Source: Bacillus sp. PK3_68 (GTDB lineage: Bacteria; Bacillota; Bacilli; Bacillales; Domibacillaceae). Taken from it: 64,000 bases of DNA. The position numbers were made by a program, and so were the translations under genes. Positions 16,877 to 26,141 of the stretch are shown here, in pieces (the first letter of the stretch is position 1; each line of letters starts with the position of its first letter). The DNA lies in contig NZ_NQYC01000001.1 of the NCBI RefSeq assembly GCF_003600835.1, forward strand, positions 3,495,001-3,559,000. Reading direction: 5' to 3'. The notes beneath the pieces are model-generated. The model had not been told where the DNA came from. It saw nothing but the letters and a program-made list of their open reading frames with translations, and did no database searches.

Positions 16877-17870
16877 GGAATAAATCAAGAATGAAGTAGG
16901 TTAAAGCGGCAATTGTAGCCGATATTGGCAATGTGATCACCCACGTAATTAACATGCGCTGGGCCGTTCCCCATTTAACACCGCGAATCCGATGTGAAGC
17001 GCCTACCCCTAAAATGGAAGAAGAAATGACATGAGTAGTACTGACTGGCAAATGGATAAATGTAGCACCGAAAATGATAGCTGCGGATGTTAAGTCGGCC
17101 GCAACACCATTAACTGGACGAATCTTCATAATTTTTCCGCCAACCGTTTTAATGATCTTCCAGCCACCTATAGAAGTCCCAATTCCCATGGCAGCCGCAC
17201 AGGAAAACTGTACCCAAAACTGAATATCCGTTGTCGACTGGAAGTTGTTAGCGATCAGTGCCATTGTAATAATCCCCATCGCTTTTTGGGCATCGTTCGT
17301 ACCATGTGTGTATGATTGCAAGGCAGCCGTAAAAATTTGAAAGTGGCGGAACCGGCGGTTTGTTTTCGGTAAGTTATTGTCCTTAAACACCACTTTGAAT
17401 ATGCTGTATACGATAAAGCCGCCAATAAAAGCAATAATTGGCGAAAGAATCAGTGCTTCAATAATTTTTAAGAAGCCACTGTAATTCAAAATTCCCACAC
17501 CGGCAGCGGCAATCGCCGCCCCAGCAATAGAACCAATCAAGGCATGAGAGGAACTGCTCGGAATTCCGTAATACCATGTAAGTAAATTCCAAAGGATAGC
17601 AGAAATTAAAGCCGCTAAAATAACGGTCGAACCATTTTCAAGCATAAATGGATCAACAATATCCTTTGTGATGGTCTTCGCTACTCCAGTGAATGTCATG
17701 GCCCCAAGAAAGTTCATAGAAGCTGCCAGTATAATAGCATGGCGGGGCTTAAGAGCCTTCGTGGAGACGGAGGTAGCAATAGCATTTGCCGTATCATGGA
17801 AGCCGTTAATAAAATCAAATGATAAAGCGCAGACAACGATTAATACTGTAACAATGAGTAGAGAATCCAT
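16872..17870 (-). CDS. pit: Inorganic phosphate transporter, Pit family
   Basis: A 332-residue membrane protein with about ten helices. Both Pit signature repeats are visible: GFHDTANAIATSVSTKAL near the N-terminus and THGTNDAQKAMG in the second half. It carries out low-affinity phosphate uptake driven by protons, probably as metal phosphate. It follows the DUF47 gene by 14 bases, as ykaA-pit in B. subtilis. Confidence 0.92.
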   Translation of the reverse strand: MDSLLIVTVLIVVCALSFDFINGFHDTANAIATSVSTKALKPRHAIILAASMNFLGAMTFTGVAKTITKDIVDPFMLENGSTVILAALISAILWNLLTWYYGIPSSSSHALIGSIAGAAIAAAGVGILNYSGFLKIIEALILSPIIAFIGGFIVYSIFKVVFKDNNLPKTNRRFRHFQIFTAALQSYTHGTNDAQKAMGIITMALIANNFQSTTDIQFWVQFSCAAAMGIGTSIGGWKIIKTVGGKIMKIRPVNGVAADLTSAAIIFGATFIHLPVSTTHVISSSILGVGASHRIRGVKWGTAQRMLITWVITLPISATIAALTYFILDLFL

Positions 17871-17884
17871 AAATAGGGCGCTCC

Positions 17885-18502
17885 TTAAGCGTTTTTCATA
17901 ATGATGGTTTCGAGAGTATTGGCCACATCCTGACAGAAATCAGCAATTTGTTCTAAGCTCTCATAAATTTCTTTTAGCTTAATGAGTTGAATTGGGTCTT
18001 TCTCTGTGGCGAACAGATGTTTAATGGATTGGCGTCTTATGCCATCACAAGCTGTTTCGTAATCTTTAATTTTAATGACATGCTCACGGATTGGCAGTAG
18101 CTTTTTCGTCTCAAGCAAGTCAACGGCCCGTTCAATTTCAACTGAACAACCGCGAATGGCTTCAACAAATTTCAGCATATATTCATCGACGTTAATAATC
18201 GAGTACATTTCAAACATCGCTGCTGTTTCTTCAAGACCGTCAAGGACATCATCCATGCTCATCGCAAGCGCTAAAATGTCTTCCCGCTCGATCGGTGTGA
18301 TAAACGACTGGTTCAATTCCTTAATAACCTCGTGAATTAATTCGTCGCCTTTGGTTTCGAACGTTTTCATCTCGTTGTAAAAGATTTTTAAATCGCTGGC
18401 GTTCTTTAGTTTGTAGTCAGCAAAGTAATCGGCACTTTCCTTCAAATTGACTGCAATTGAATTAAGCAAGATAGTGAATTTATCCTTTTTGTGTTTAAAC
18501 AA
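17885..18502 (-). CDS. DUF47 / PhoU-like Pit accessory protein
   Basis: A 205-residue, all-helical PhoU-related protein (YkaA-like), MFKHKKDKFTILLNSIA. DUF47 proteins are encoded with Pit transporters and probably modulate them. The start is TTG at 18502, with GGAGG about 10 bases before. It is the first gene of the two-gene pit operon. Confidence 0.88.
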   Translation of the reverse strand: MFKHKKDKFTILLNSIAVNLKESADYFADYKLKNASDLKIFYNEMKTFETKGDELIHEVIKELNQSFITPIEREDILALAMSMDDVLDGLEETAAMFEMYSIINVDEYMLKFVEAIRGCSVEIERAVDLLETKKLLPIREHVIKIKDYETACDGIRRQSIKHLFATEKDPIQLIKLKEIYESLEQIADFCQDVANTLETIIMKNA

Positions 18503-18688
18503 TTCGAAAAGCCTCCTAATTATAAAAAATGGCTAACAGCACTATTTTACTTGAATAAAGCCCAAGAAAAAAGAGTTTGTCGAAAAAGGCAGAAAAATTA
18601 TTTGTTTAAACGGCTTTCCCCAGCTAAATGGTCGATTCTGCTTTTATTTGACGGTAAAATACAAGTAAATCTGAAAGGAGGAATAAAA

Positions 18689-19543
18689 ATGAAAGTTGTT
18701 GAAAATCTCCAAGGCACGCTAACTTTGAACAATGGACTGGTGATCCCTCAAGTAGGACTCGGTGTCTATAAAATGACGGATGAGGCAGAGGCGAACTTTG
18801 CCATTCAGTCGGCCCTGCGCATGGGATATCGTCTCATCGACACGGCAGCTATCTATGAAAATGAACAGATTGTTGGCCAGGCTATAAAAGAAAGCGGCGT
18901 GAACCGTGAAGAAGTGTTCCTTACTACAAAAGTGTGGAACAGTGATCAGGGATATGATGAAACCCTAAAAGCATTTGACACCTCATTAAATAAACTGCAA
19001 ACGAATTATCTGGATTTATATTTAATTCACTGGCCTGGAAAATCAAAAGAGAAGTACCGGGAAACATGGCGGGCACTCGAGCAGTTATACAGCGAAGGAG
19101 CCGTTAAAGCGATCGGTGTCTGCAACTTCCAAGTCCACCATCTGGAAGGGTTGCTTGCTGTCTGCAACGAGGTGCCGGCCATTAATCAGATTGAGAATCA
19201 TCCATACTTGACTCAGGAAAAAGTGAGAAAGTACTGCCAGGAAAAAAACATTATGGTAGAGGCATGGTCGCCAATCGCTCGCAATAGGCTGGCTAACGAA
19301 CCGACACTGAACCACATAGCGAAAAAACACAACAAGTCAGTTTCACAAATTATTCTACGCTGGCACCTGCAAAATGGCACAGTCGTTATTCCAAAATCCA
19401 TTCATCCTGAACGAATGAAAGAAAACAGTGAACTTTTTGATTTTCAACTTTCCCTTGAAGACATGAAAAATATCAACGCCTTAAACAAAGGAGAAAGAAT
19501 CGGTCCCGACCCCGACCAATTTGAAAATGGCTTTGCAAATTAA
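18689..19543 (+). CDS. Aldo/keto reductase (AKR5-like)
   Basis: A 284-residue TIM-barrel NADPH-dependent reductase. The catalytic tetrad is complete: Asp51, Tyr56, Lys81 and His114 (DTAAIYENE, TKVWN, LIHWPG). The C-terminal IPKSIHPERMKEN is the cofactor-binding loop. It resembles B. subtilis YvgN/YtbE, which reduce methylglyoxal and other carbonyls. AAAGGAGG precedes the ATG at 18689; the longer upstream frame has no such site. Monocistronic. Confidence 0.92.
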   Translation: MKVVENLQGTLTLNNGLVIPQVGLGVYKMTDEAEANFAIQSALRMGYRLIDTAAIYENEQIVGQAIKESGVNREEVFLTTKVWNSDQGYDETLKAFDTSLNKLQTNYLDLYLIHWPGKSKEKYRETWRALEQLYSEGAVKAIGVCNFQVHHLEGLLAVCNEVPAINQIENHPYLTQEKVRKYCQEKNIMVEAWSPIARNRLANEPTLNHIAKKHNKSVSQIILRWHLQNGTVVIPKSIHPERMKENSELFDFQLSLEDMKNINALNKGERIGPDPDQFENGFAN

Positions 19544-19580
19544 AAGCGCAAGGCGCTCGCCCAGCGACCGTTCAGCCAAT

Positions 19581-20495
19581 TTAAGTGAAGAGAGAGCGAA
19601 TGTCATCTGGAACAGTTGACTGGCAAACGATTGTTTCACCGATGAACGGATGAGGAATTTCGATTTTAGCCGCATGAAGAGCTTGTCTTTTTACGAGTGG
19701 CTCTCCTCCGTATAGACGGTCTCCGACAAGAGGGTGACCGCTGGCAGAAAAGTGAACGCGAATTTGATGAGTTCGTCCAGTCGCAAGCTGACATTCTACA
19801 ATAGAGAGCTTGCGGCTTTTATTTCTCTGCAGCACACGAAAATAAGTGAGAGCAGATTGGCCCGATGATGAGATGCGTCTCCTCGTGGGATGATGTCTAT
19901 CTCTTCCGACCGGCTTGTTGATCGTTCCTTTATTTTTTTGCATGATGCCGTGAACGGCAGCGACGTAAGTTCGTTTAATAAGTCGATCTTGCAGAAGGTG
20001 GGAGAGAACCGTATAGGCTGCTTCATGCTTGGCAAATAGAACGACACCGCTCGTCTGTTCATCCAAACGATGAACATGGCGGATAAAACCACACTCTCCG
20101 GATAATTGGACATGATAAGCAACTGCATTGAGTAAAGAGTTGGTCTCTTCCTCCTGATTAGGGTGAGTTTTCATTCCAGCTGGCTTATTCACAACGAGCA
20201 AATGGTCGTCCTCATATAAAATATCCATGTCAAAGAACGAAGGAACAGGGCTTTCTGTGGAGGAAAGGAATAGCGGAATCTGCAAGGCATCATTCTCCTT
20301 GAGAGCAGCTTGCCAATCAGCTGTTTTTCCATTTAATGTGATGGCTTGATCCATTCTCCATTGATGAATCAGTTTTTTTGGCAGCTTCCACTTTTCTTTA
20401 AAAATAGAATAAGCGGTTTCCCCTTCCCACTCCAAAGGAATGCTAATTTCGTAAATAGTACCTTTGCGCTTTGTCTTATACAAAATGGTTCCCAC
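19581..20495 (-). CDS. RluA-family pseudouridine synthase (YhcT-like)
   Basis: A 304-residue enzyme that isomerises uridine in RNA. It has an S4-like N-terminal part (about 1-75), then ILYEDDHLLVVNKPAGM and the catalytic motif HRLDEQTSG with Asp145. TGRTHQIRVHFSASGHPLVGD is the C-terminal RluA signature. The RNA target is not predictable. The neighbouring divergent gene is YhcU-like, so the pair matches yhcT-yhcU. Confidence 0.92.
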   Translation of the reverse strand: MGTILYKTKRKGTIYEISIPLEWEGETAYSIFKEKWKLPKKLIHQWRMDQAITLNGKTADWQAALKENDALQIPLFLSSTESPVPSFFDMDILYEDDHLLVVNKPAGMKTHPNQEEETNSLLNAVAYHVQLSGECGFIRHVHRLDEQTSGVVLFAKHEAAYTVLSHLLQDRLIKRTYVAAVHGIMQKNKGTINKPVGRDRHHPTRRRISSSGQSALTYFRVLQRNKSRKLSIVECQLATGRTHQIRVHFSASGHPLVGDRLYGGEPLVKRQALHAAKIEIPHPFIGETIVCQSTVPDDIRSLFT

Positions 20496-20611
20496 CTTTA
20501 GGTTATCTTACCCCATTTCACAAAATTACCAACGTTATTAAATGAGGTTATATGTTATTCTTGAACTATCTATCAGATCATTAATTAGGATATAGCAGGG
20601 AAGGTGTTTTT

Positions 20612-21013
20612 TTGAAAGTAATTATTGCCTCCACTACCGAGCAGGAAGAAAAAATTAATGAATTAATTTGGCAATTAAAGGAGGAAGTTTTCCCCCGCTT
20701 CTTTGAAGAAGAAGAACTGAGAATCATGTATGAATTTGGAATATTGGAATTGACAGATAGTCACTTTAAGCTTTTTGGAACTCTCCAGGATGCTTTTCAA
20801 GTGATCTCTAGTCTTCAAACAATTTTATCTATCCTTGAAACAGACGATCCTGCTAGTCTGCCCTCGCACTATCAGGAAATGTTTGAAAGAAACACAGCGA
20901 TTTTAGAAGCGTTTGATATTAGTTTTCCTTTCTTTCTCAGTCATTTTACCAATAAAAGAAGTCTGATCCCCTATTTAACTTCTCTTACCCCGTCCAACAC
21001 ATACTTGATGTAA
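20612..21013 (+). CDS. YhcU-like protein (DUF5365)
   Basis: A 133-residue acidic soluble protein of unknown function, similar in length and motif (EKINELIWQLKEEVFPRFF) to B. subtilis YhcU. The start is TTG at 20612 with AAGGTG upstream. It diverges from the pseudouridine synthase gene and ends in its own terminator. Confidence 0.75.
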   Translation: MKVIIASTTEQEEKINELIWQLKEEVFPRFFEEEELRIMYEFGILELTDSHFKLFGTLQDAFQVISSLQTILSILETDDPASLPSHYQEMFERNTAILEAFDISFPFFLSHFTNKRSLIPYLTSLTPSNTYLM

Positions 21014-21043
21014 GCCTTCTGTGCAACCAGAAGGCTTTTTTTT
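21013..21043 (+). terminator. Rho-independent terminator
   Basis: AGCCTTCT/AGAAGGCT with an 8-base loop and a T8 run, starting at the last base of the yhcU-like stop codon. Confidence 0.9.
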
Positions 21044-21155
21044 ATTAGGGCTCGGCTATCCCTAATTGTTGATTTCTGCTCCGATTTTTTGTTGAAAAAC
21101 CCTATTCCCCTTTAACAGAGCCTCTGTTTTAAAATCATAATTAACAAGCGATCAT

Positions 21156-21194
21156 AAAAGAAGCCCCTGCCATTGGAGACAGGGGAGTTCTTTT
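21156..21194 (-). terminator. Terminator of the thioredoxin/bdbC operon
   Basis: On the minus strand AAAAGAActCCCCTG pairs with CAGGGGcTTCTTTT just after the stop codon; the T-run is part of the stem end. Confidence 0.75.
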
Positions 21195-21663
21195 ATTTTT
21201 CTTTATGGGCATCCAAAAATTGTTCAAGCGTTTCTTTCGGCTGGCTGCCGACGAGGCGCTCCTGCTCTACACCATTTTTAAAGTAGACAAGAGTTGGTGT
21301 TGATTCAATCTGGTAATGATCCCATCCATCTTCAAATTCAAGAAGATTAAACTGATTGATATGAGTATTCTTTTCTTTAGCAAGCGGCATAAGAACCGGC
21401 GTAGTAGCCTGACAATGAGGACAGGTTGGGCTATAAAAATAAACAAAAAGGTCTTCTCCGTCCTCTAGCTTCTTGTCCAACTCATCCGGCAAGATAAGAT
21501 TGCTGTAGTTTGGATCATCAAGTTGTTTAATCGTTTCGGGATGAAGCTCTTTTTTACCATAAGGATTGTCCTTTGACGCTTCATTTTGCTGATATTTGGT
21601 GAGGAAAACAATTGCTGCAAATATAACTAAAATAACAGCCGCAAAGATAATAATTTTTTTCAT
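21193..21663 (-). CDS. Membrane-anchored thioredoxin-like protein
   Basis: A 156-residue extracytoplasmic thioredoxin: one N-terminal helix (about 3-22), then a thioredoxin fold with Cys81-Pro-His-Cys84 and the cis-proline in STPTLVYF. The CPHC centre is the oxidising type seen in DsbA/BdbD-like partners. It starts one base after the bdbC stop codon (TAG-C-ATG) with AAAGGA inside bdbC, so the pair is translationally coupled. It likely forms disulfides in secreted proteins, reoxidised by BdbC. Its size resembles BdbA-type rather than BdbD. Confidence 0.88.
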   Translation of the reverse strand: MKKIIIFAAVILVIFAAIVFLTKYQQNEASKDNPYGKKELHPETIKQLDDPNYSNLILPDELDKKLEDGEDLFVYFYSPTCPHCQATTPVLMPLAKEKNTHINQFNLLEFEDGWDHYQIESTPTLVYFKNGVEQERLVGSQPKETLEQFLDAHKEK

Positions 21664-21664
21664 G

Positions 21665-22081
21665 CTAGGCAACGTCCTTTCCTTTAATAACGAGGAGGCT
21701 GGTTATAAAAATAATAATGAATGCTGTAAGTGCCAAAAAAGGGATAGTAATAAAACCAAACCAGTTAATGTACATTCCTGTGCACGGTACCCTTCCGCAT
21801 GCTGGAGCACTGTTTGTAAAAAAATCAACTTTTTGAATAGCGTAATGATAAAGAGAAATACAGCCCCCGATAGCTGAAAGGGTTAAGGAATAGCGGGCAG
21901 CAGCCATATCTTTTTTTATGATGGCAAGCCCCAGGATTAAAACAAGTGGATACATAAGAATCCGCTGATACCAGCAAAGCTCGCAAGGCTCATATTTCAT
22001 CACTTCCGAAAAATATAAGCTGCCGAGCATCGCAATAAAGGAAGCGCCCCAAGCGATAAAAAGCAGGTTTTCTTTTTTCAT
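21665..22081 (-). CDS. bdbC: Disulfide formation protein BdbC (DsbB family)
   Basis: A 138-residue protein with four membrane helices and the two redox cysteine pairs of DsbB proteins: Cys33/Cys36 in CELCWYQR and Cys95/Cys100 in ACGRVPC. It passes electrons from the thioldisulfide oxidase to quinone. First gene of a two-gene operon with the CPHC thioredoxin. Confidence 0.93.
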   Translation of the reverse strand: MKKENLLFIAWGASFIAMLGSLYFSEVMKYEPCELCWYQRILMYPLVLILGLAIIKKDMAAARYSLTLSAIGGCISLYHYAIQKVDFFTNSAPACGRVPCTGMYINWFGFITIPFLALTAFIIIFITSLLVIKGKDVA

Positions 22082-22181
22082 ACATTCTCCTTTTCTATAT
22101 AAATTTCTCTAGATGATTATAGTATTATCAGCTGAAAAAAGTAAAATAATCAGTCCCAAAAGTGCAAAGAGACATGAGAAA

Positions 22182-22222
22182 GAGCAGCTGGAAAGGCTTT
22201 TTTTTACCTTCCCAGCTGCTTA
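22182..22222 (-). terminator. Long stem after the yhdB-like gene
   Basis: AGCAGCTGG(A)AAGG pairs with CCTTC(C)CAGCTGCT with a T-rich loop. On the minus strand the distal T-run is weak (CTCTTTCTC). Confidence 0.5.
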
Positions 22223-22239
22223 TCACTGGTGGAATTCCT

Positions 22240-22458
22240 CTAGGCATTTAATGAGTTGGCATGTTCCACATAGTGGAATAATGTATAAAAAGTTTTTTCC
22301 ACAGCAGAATAAGAATTAGGGAATGAGCGGGCATGGAGAAAATGTTCAATTTTCTTCGACAGTAAATGATCTTTTGTCCGCACCATCAATATGAGCAGAT
22401 TTGTCCAGTCTGAACGATGAACATAGTACAGCACACGGTCATAATCTGTATAATCCAT
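22240..22458 (-). CDS. YhdB-like small protein
   Basis: A 72-residue protein (MDYTDYDRVLYYVHRSDWTN) similar to B. subtilis YhdB, which also lies next to spoVR. It is soluble and of unknown function. GGGGGG precedes the ATG. Divergent from spoVR. Confidence 0.75.
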   Translation of the reverse strand: MDYTDYDRVLYYVHRSDWTNLLILMVRTKDHLLSKKIEHFLHARSFPNSYSAVEKTFYTLFHYVEHANSLNA

Positions 22459-22638
22459 TTCTTATCCCCCCTTGTTCGAGGAACTATCTATAGTATATGT
22501 TCCTCCTCAAAAAACTCTCTCTGTAAATACTGGCATAGCCCCCGTTTAAAAATTGAATAAGGATTTGGCGGAAAAGAGGGTATGACCCTTTGCTTTTTTT
22601 CATAAGTATTTGTTAAAGGGCAAAAGGGGGAAGCGAAA

Positions 22639-24048
22639 ATGAATGAGGCAGAAATGAAAGACCTTCAGTATGCCATTGATGAAATTACTGAAATTGCCAC
22701 GGGATTCGGCCTTGATTTTTATCCGATGAGATATGAAATTTGCCCGGCGGAAATTATTTATACGTTTGGCGCCTACGGCATGCCGACCCGGTTTTCTCAC
22801 TGGAGTTTTGGTAAACAATTTTTCAAAATGAAACTACAATATGATCTTGGTCTTAGTAAAATATACGAGCTCGTAATTAATTCAAATCCATGTTATGCCT
22901 TCTTGCTTGATACGAATTCTTTAATTCAGAACAAACTGATTGTAGCTCACGTATTGGCTCATTGTGATTTCTTTAAGAATAATGTCCGTTTCCAGCAAAC
23001 GAACCGACATATGGTGGAAAGTATGGCTGCAACAGCTGACAGAATCCATCAATATGAAATGGACCATGGCAAAGAAACGGTAGAAAAGTTTTTGGACGCT
23101 GTGCTGGCCATTGAGGAGCACATCGATCCTTCGCTTCTAAGACGGCAGCTCTACTGGCAAACAGACGAACCAGAAGTGGAGCAGGAGAAGAAGAAGGGGC
23201 CTTATGATGATCTTTGGCTGCTTGATGAGACAAACACATTTGAAATTACACCGAAAAAAGCAAAGAAAACAATTCCTCCCCGGCCGGAAAAAGATGTCAT
23301 GCTGTTCATTGAACAGTATAGCCGAGACCTTGAGGACTGGCAGCGTGACATTATGACAATGGTAAGAGAGGAGATGCTTTATTTCTGGCCGCAGTTAGAG
23401 ACGAAAATTATGAATGAGGGCTGGGCTTCTTACTGGCACCAACGTATCGTGCGTGAGCTTGATTTAACACCGGGAGAAGCAATTGAGTTTGCTAAGCTAA
23501 ACGCGGGTGTCGTCCAGCCGTCGCGCACGTCGATCAATCCTTATTATTTAGGACTGAAAATGTTTGAAGATATTGAAGAACGGTACAATAACCCAACGGA
23601 GGAAATGAAGCGCCACGGAGTTAAAGCAGGATCAGGACGAGAAAAAATATTTGAAGTCAGGGAAGTTGAGTCTGATATTTCGTTCTTACGCAATTATTTA
23701 ACGAAAGAGCTCGTTTTAAGAGAAGACATGTATTTATTCCAGAAAAAAGGGAAAGATTATAAGATAATCGATAAAGAATGGACAAACGTGCGCGACCAAC
23801 TCGTTAGCATGCGAGTGAACGGCGGATTTCCTTATTTGACAGTGAATGACGGCGATTATATGAAAGCGGGAGAACTGTATATTAAACATTGGTACGAAGG
23901 AATTGAGCTGGACCTGAAGTATTTAGAAAAAGTTTTGCCGCACCTATATACGTTATGGGGAAGAACCGTTCATTTGGAAACAATGGTGGAAGACCGGGAA
24001 ATTCTCTTTACCTTTAGTGGCCACAAAGTGCAGCGTAAGTATTTATAA
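22639..24048 (+). CDS. spoVR: Stage V sporulation protein R
   Basis: A 469-residue soluble SpoVR-family protein, needed for normal spore cortex formation in B. subtilis. Conserved parts are seen: [23 protein letters not shown] and [21 protein letters not shown]. The length matches the B. subtilis protein. The molecular activity is unknown. A terminator follows. Confidence 0.95.
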   Translation: MNEAEMKDLQYAIDEITEIATGFGLDFYPMRYEICPAEIIYTFGAYGMPTRFSHWSFGKQFFKMKLQYDLGLSKIYELVINSNPCYAFLLDTNSLIQNKLIVAHVLAHCDFFKNNVRFQQTNRHMVESMAATADRIHQYEMDHGKETVEKFLDAVLAIEEHIDPSLLRRQLYWQTDEPEVEQEKKKGPYDDLWLLDETNTFEITPKKAKKTIPPRPEKDVMLFIEQYSRDLEDWQRDIMTMVREEMLYFWPQLETKIMNEGWASYWHQRIVRELDLTPGEAIEFAKLNAGVVQPSRTSINPYYLGLKMFEDIEERYNNPTEEMKRHGVKAGSGREKIFEVREVESDISFLRNYLTKELVLREDMYLFQKKGKDYKIIDKEWTNVRDQLVSMRVNGGFPYLTVNDGDYMKAGELYIKHWYEGIELDLKYLEKVLPHLYTLWGRTVHLETMVEDREILFTFSGHKVQRKYL

Positions 24049-24087
24049 CGAGCGGGTGTCCGGATTTCCGGCCACTCGTTTTTTTAT
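24048..24087 (+). terminator. Rho-independent terminator after spoVR
   Basis: ACGAG-CCGG stem pairs with CCGG-CTCGT and is followed by a T7 run. Confidence 0.75.
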
Positions 24088-24188
24088 TCATTCCAAATTT
24101 TTTAGCCGTTGTTCGTATGTTAGTTTTATTTGCGAACGGAAGGGGAAATATTTCTTGAAGCTAATTTCCGGAAGGAGAGCAGAAAATA

Positions 24189-24875
24189 ATGGGATTAGTT
24201 TTTATGGTTCTCTATTTTTTAATTGTCGCTTTTGTTATAGAAATTTCTGTTACTTTATTTAATTTAACTGGATTAGAAACAGCAGTTTCCCGTTATCAGG
24301 TGGTCTCTATGCTCACAAATACCGGATTTACTACAGATGAAGCCCAGTTGGTCCTTGATCATCCAGTTCGCAGGCGGCTGAGTATGTTTCTTATTTTATT
24401 TGGGGCTTTTTCACTTGCTGTGGTAATTTCTTCCATCACCAATATACTATCAAATGACTTGCGTGTAAAAGAATTGACGATAATTAATGTGATTCTGCTC
24501 ATTCTTTTGATGATCGGGAAAACCCCTTTTATTAAGGAGCGGCTGAAAAAGAAATTAAACAGGGAAATGGAAAAAAAATTAGAAATCTCAGAGCTGCCTA
24601 TTAAAGATGCGCTGTACTTAGACGAGGATGATTTGGTAACGGATGTGGTCATTGAAAAAGATTCTGAATTCATCGACCGGAAAGCAGTAGACCTCGTGGA
24701 ACGTGATGAAGACATCAGCATTTTATTTATTAAACGCGGCAAAGTGAATATTCGCAATAAGCTGGATGAAGAAAAGATCCATGAGGGAGATCAGTTGTTC
24801 ATTTATGGAAATAAAAAACAAATAGAAAAGAAGTTCCTGAAGGCAGATGAAAGAATTGAAAGCTCTTCAGACTAG
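24189..24875 (+). CDS. Membrane protein with RCK_C (TrkA-C) domain
   Basis: A 228-residue protein with three predicted helices in residues 1-115 and a C-terminal TrkA-C/RCK_C-like domain (about 145-222, ISILFIKRGKVNIRNKL ... GDQLFIYGNKKQIEK). RCK_C domains bind small ligands, such as c-di-AMP in Bacillales, and gate ion transporters. The membrane part is too short for a full channel, so it may be a regulatory or partner subunit. GGAAGGAG precedes the ATG. Ligand and transported ion are unknown. Confidence 0.8.
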   Translation: MGLVFMVLYFLIVAFVIEISVTLFNLTGLETAVSRYQVVSMLTNTGFTTDEAQLVLDHPVRRRLSMFLILFGAFSLAVVISSITNILSNDLRVKELTIINVILLILLMIGKTPFIKERLKKKLNREMEKKLEISELPIKDALYLDEDDLVTDVVIEKDSEFIDRKAVDLVERDEDISILFIKRGKVNIRNKLDEEKIHEGDQLFIYGNKKQIEKKFLKADERIESSSD

Positions 24876-24975
24876 AAGGCAATAAGCTGTTCATTGTAAA
24901 TAAAGGCTGGCTTTTTTATTGGCCGCTACCTGTGGCCTCTCCATCATCCTTCGCCTTTGTACGCAGATAGTCTTA

Positions 24976-25023
24976 AATAAACAAGCTGAAGGCTCAGTCG
25001 CATGAGCCTTCAGCTTGTTTATT
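24976..25023. terminator. Strong bidirectional terminator overlapping a stop codon
   Basis: AATAAACAAGCTGAAGGCTCA pairs with its complement around a 6-base loop. Its 3' arm is coding sequence for the last residues of the convergent EcsC-family gene, whose TGA lies in the loop side. Confidence 0.85.
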
Positions 25024-25821
25024 GGTTTCTTGCAGGCGCTCCATTATGCGCCGCTTTCTATATAGCATGCTGCCTGCTTCTGCCACGTCAAGAACGGCCG
25101 AGCGGTTTGTAAAAGCCCCAAATATCACTCCAGCTACCGGTATAAGCTGCATCATTTTCTTCCAGCCGAATTGATCTCGGTATGTATAGACAACTTCACG
25201 CCAGCCTTGCAACTGTGACATCATTTCCCGGCTTTGCCCCCGCCCTTCATAGAAGCCGGACAAGTCAGTTAAAATGGCTTTTTTTCCAACAACGTCTGAA
25301 GAAGTAAATTGTAAACATTTAATAATAAAGATACGCTCAGCCTTTTGCTTTGGATCATAACCGTAGGCAATGGCAATTTCTTGAAGGGTTTTCAAGGACA
25401 AGCCAAGAAGCAAAGGAATGTCTACAGCTAAAGTGAATAGACCGCCGATCCCGGTTGAAGCTCCCTGGACGGTTGCCATGTTGGCGCGGGATTTTTTTAA
25501 TTCTTCGGCTATGGCATCCATCGTTTGAAGGTTCACTCTCCCAACATCCTCCACTGATTCAATCGTTAATTTGGGATGGGCCTCCTGCACTCTCTTCAAA
25601 ACAGTTTTTTCCTGGACGAGATATTGTCCGCCTGTTTGAATAAAGCTGCCAATTTCATCAAGCAGCAGAGCGATTTTGTCCTGGATGATCCTTGGGGTAA
25701 CTTTATCGAGCAGTTTAAAAGGAAGGCGGGCAATCTTATCCCAGATCCATAAGTGCTTCTGTTCTTGTTCCCATTTATTGATTGATTCAAGCTCAGCTAA
25801 TAATTGTTCTTTCGTTTCCAT
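24994..25821 (-). CDS. EcsC family protein
   Basis: A 275-residue protein of the EcsC family (PF12787), with a central hydrophobic region (about 118-150: GGLFTLAVDIPLLLGLSLKTLQEIA). EcsC is the third gene of the B. subtilis ecs operon, whereas here ecsA-ecsB at 59-61 kb have no ecsC after them; this may be a relocated EcsC or a separate paralogue. Function unknown. GGTGGGAT lies before the ATG. Confidence 0.85.
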   Translation of the reverse strand: METKEQLLAELESINKWEQEQKHLWIWDKIARLPFKLLDKVTPRIIQDKIALLLDEIGSFIQTGGQYLVQEKTVLKRVQEAHPKLTIESVEDVGRVNLQTMDAIAEELKKSRANMATVQGASTGIGGLFTLAVDIPLLLGLSLKTLQEIAIAYGYDPKQKAERIFIIKCLQFTSSDVVGKKAILTDLSGFYEGRGQSREMMSQLQGWREVVYTYRDQFGWKKMMQLIPVAGVIFGAFTNRSAVLDVAEAGSMLYRKRRIMERLQETNKQAEGSCD

Positions 25822-25965
25822 AGCTATCCCACCTTTTGGTATGTTAATTAATGTACGTCAACGGTACGTATAAGGTTTCAATAAACAGATGATTGCGAAT
25901 ATAAGAAGGTGAATTTACTTGTTATTTGTATTTTGATATAATTCTCGCAATTGAATGAAATAAAT

Positions 25966-26036
25966 CCTTTGTATATGTTCAAGAATAAGGCTTGAACGTT
26001 TCTACCAGGCTGCCGTAAATAGCCTGACTACAAGGG
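25966..26036 (+). ncRNA. Purine riboswitch aptamer (guanine class)
   Basis: A complete three-way junction: P1 CCTTTGT (25966-25972) with ACAAGGG (26030-26036); P2 GTTCAAG/CTTGAAC; P3 AGGCT/AGCCT; conserved joining segments TTTCTACC and CCGTAAA. The base that decides specificity (position 74 of the xpt aptamer) is C at 26028, so it should bind guanine or hypoxanthine rather than adenine. It precedes a purine permease. Confidence 0.95.
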
Positions 26037-26111
26037 GTAGCAACCTTACGTTTACTTAATTTGCTATCCCCTTGTCAGCCGGCAGCTTCCGTTTTAGACG
26101 GAAGTTTTTTT
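26030..26111 (+). terminator. Riboswitch expression platform with terminator
   Basis: CAAGGGGTAGCAA (26031-26043) can pair with TTGCTATCCCCTTG (26061-26074); it shares the 3' strand of P1 and should form without ligand. The terminator itself is CTTCCG/CGGAAG (26086-26104) followed by T7. GGCAGC (26081-26086) can alternatively pair with GCTGCC in P3. The arrangement fits an OFF switch. Confidence 0.75.
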
Positions 26112-26141
26112 ATTGAAATCCATATAGCGGGGGAGCACACA

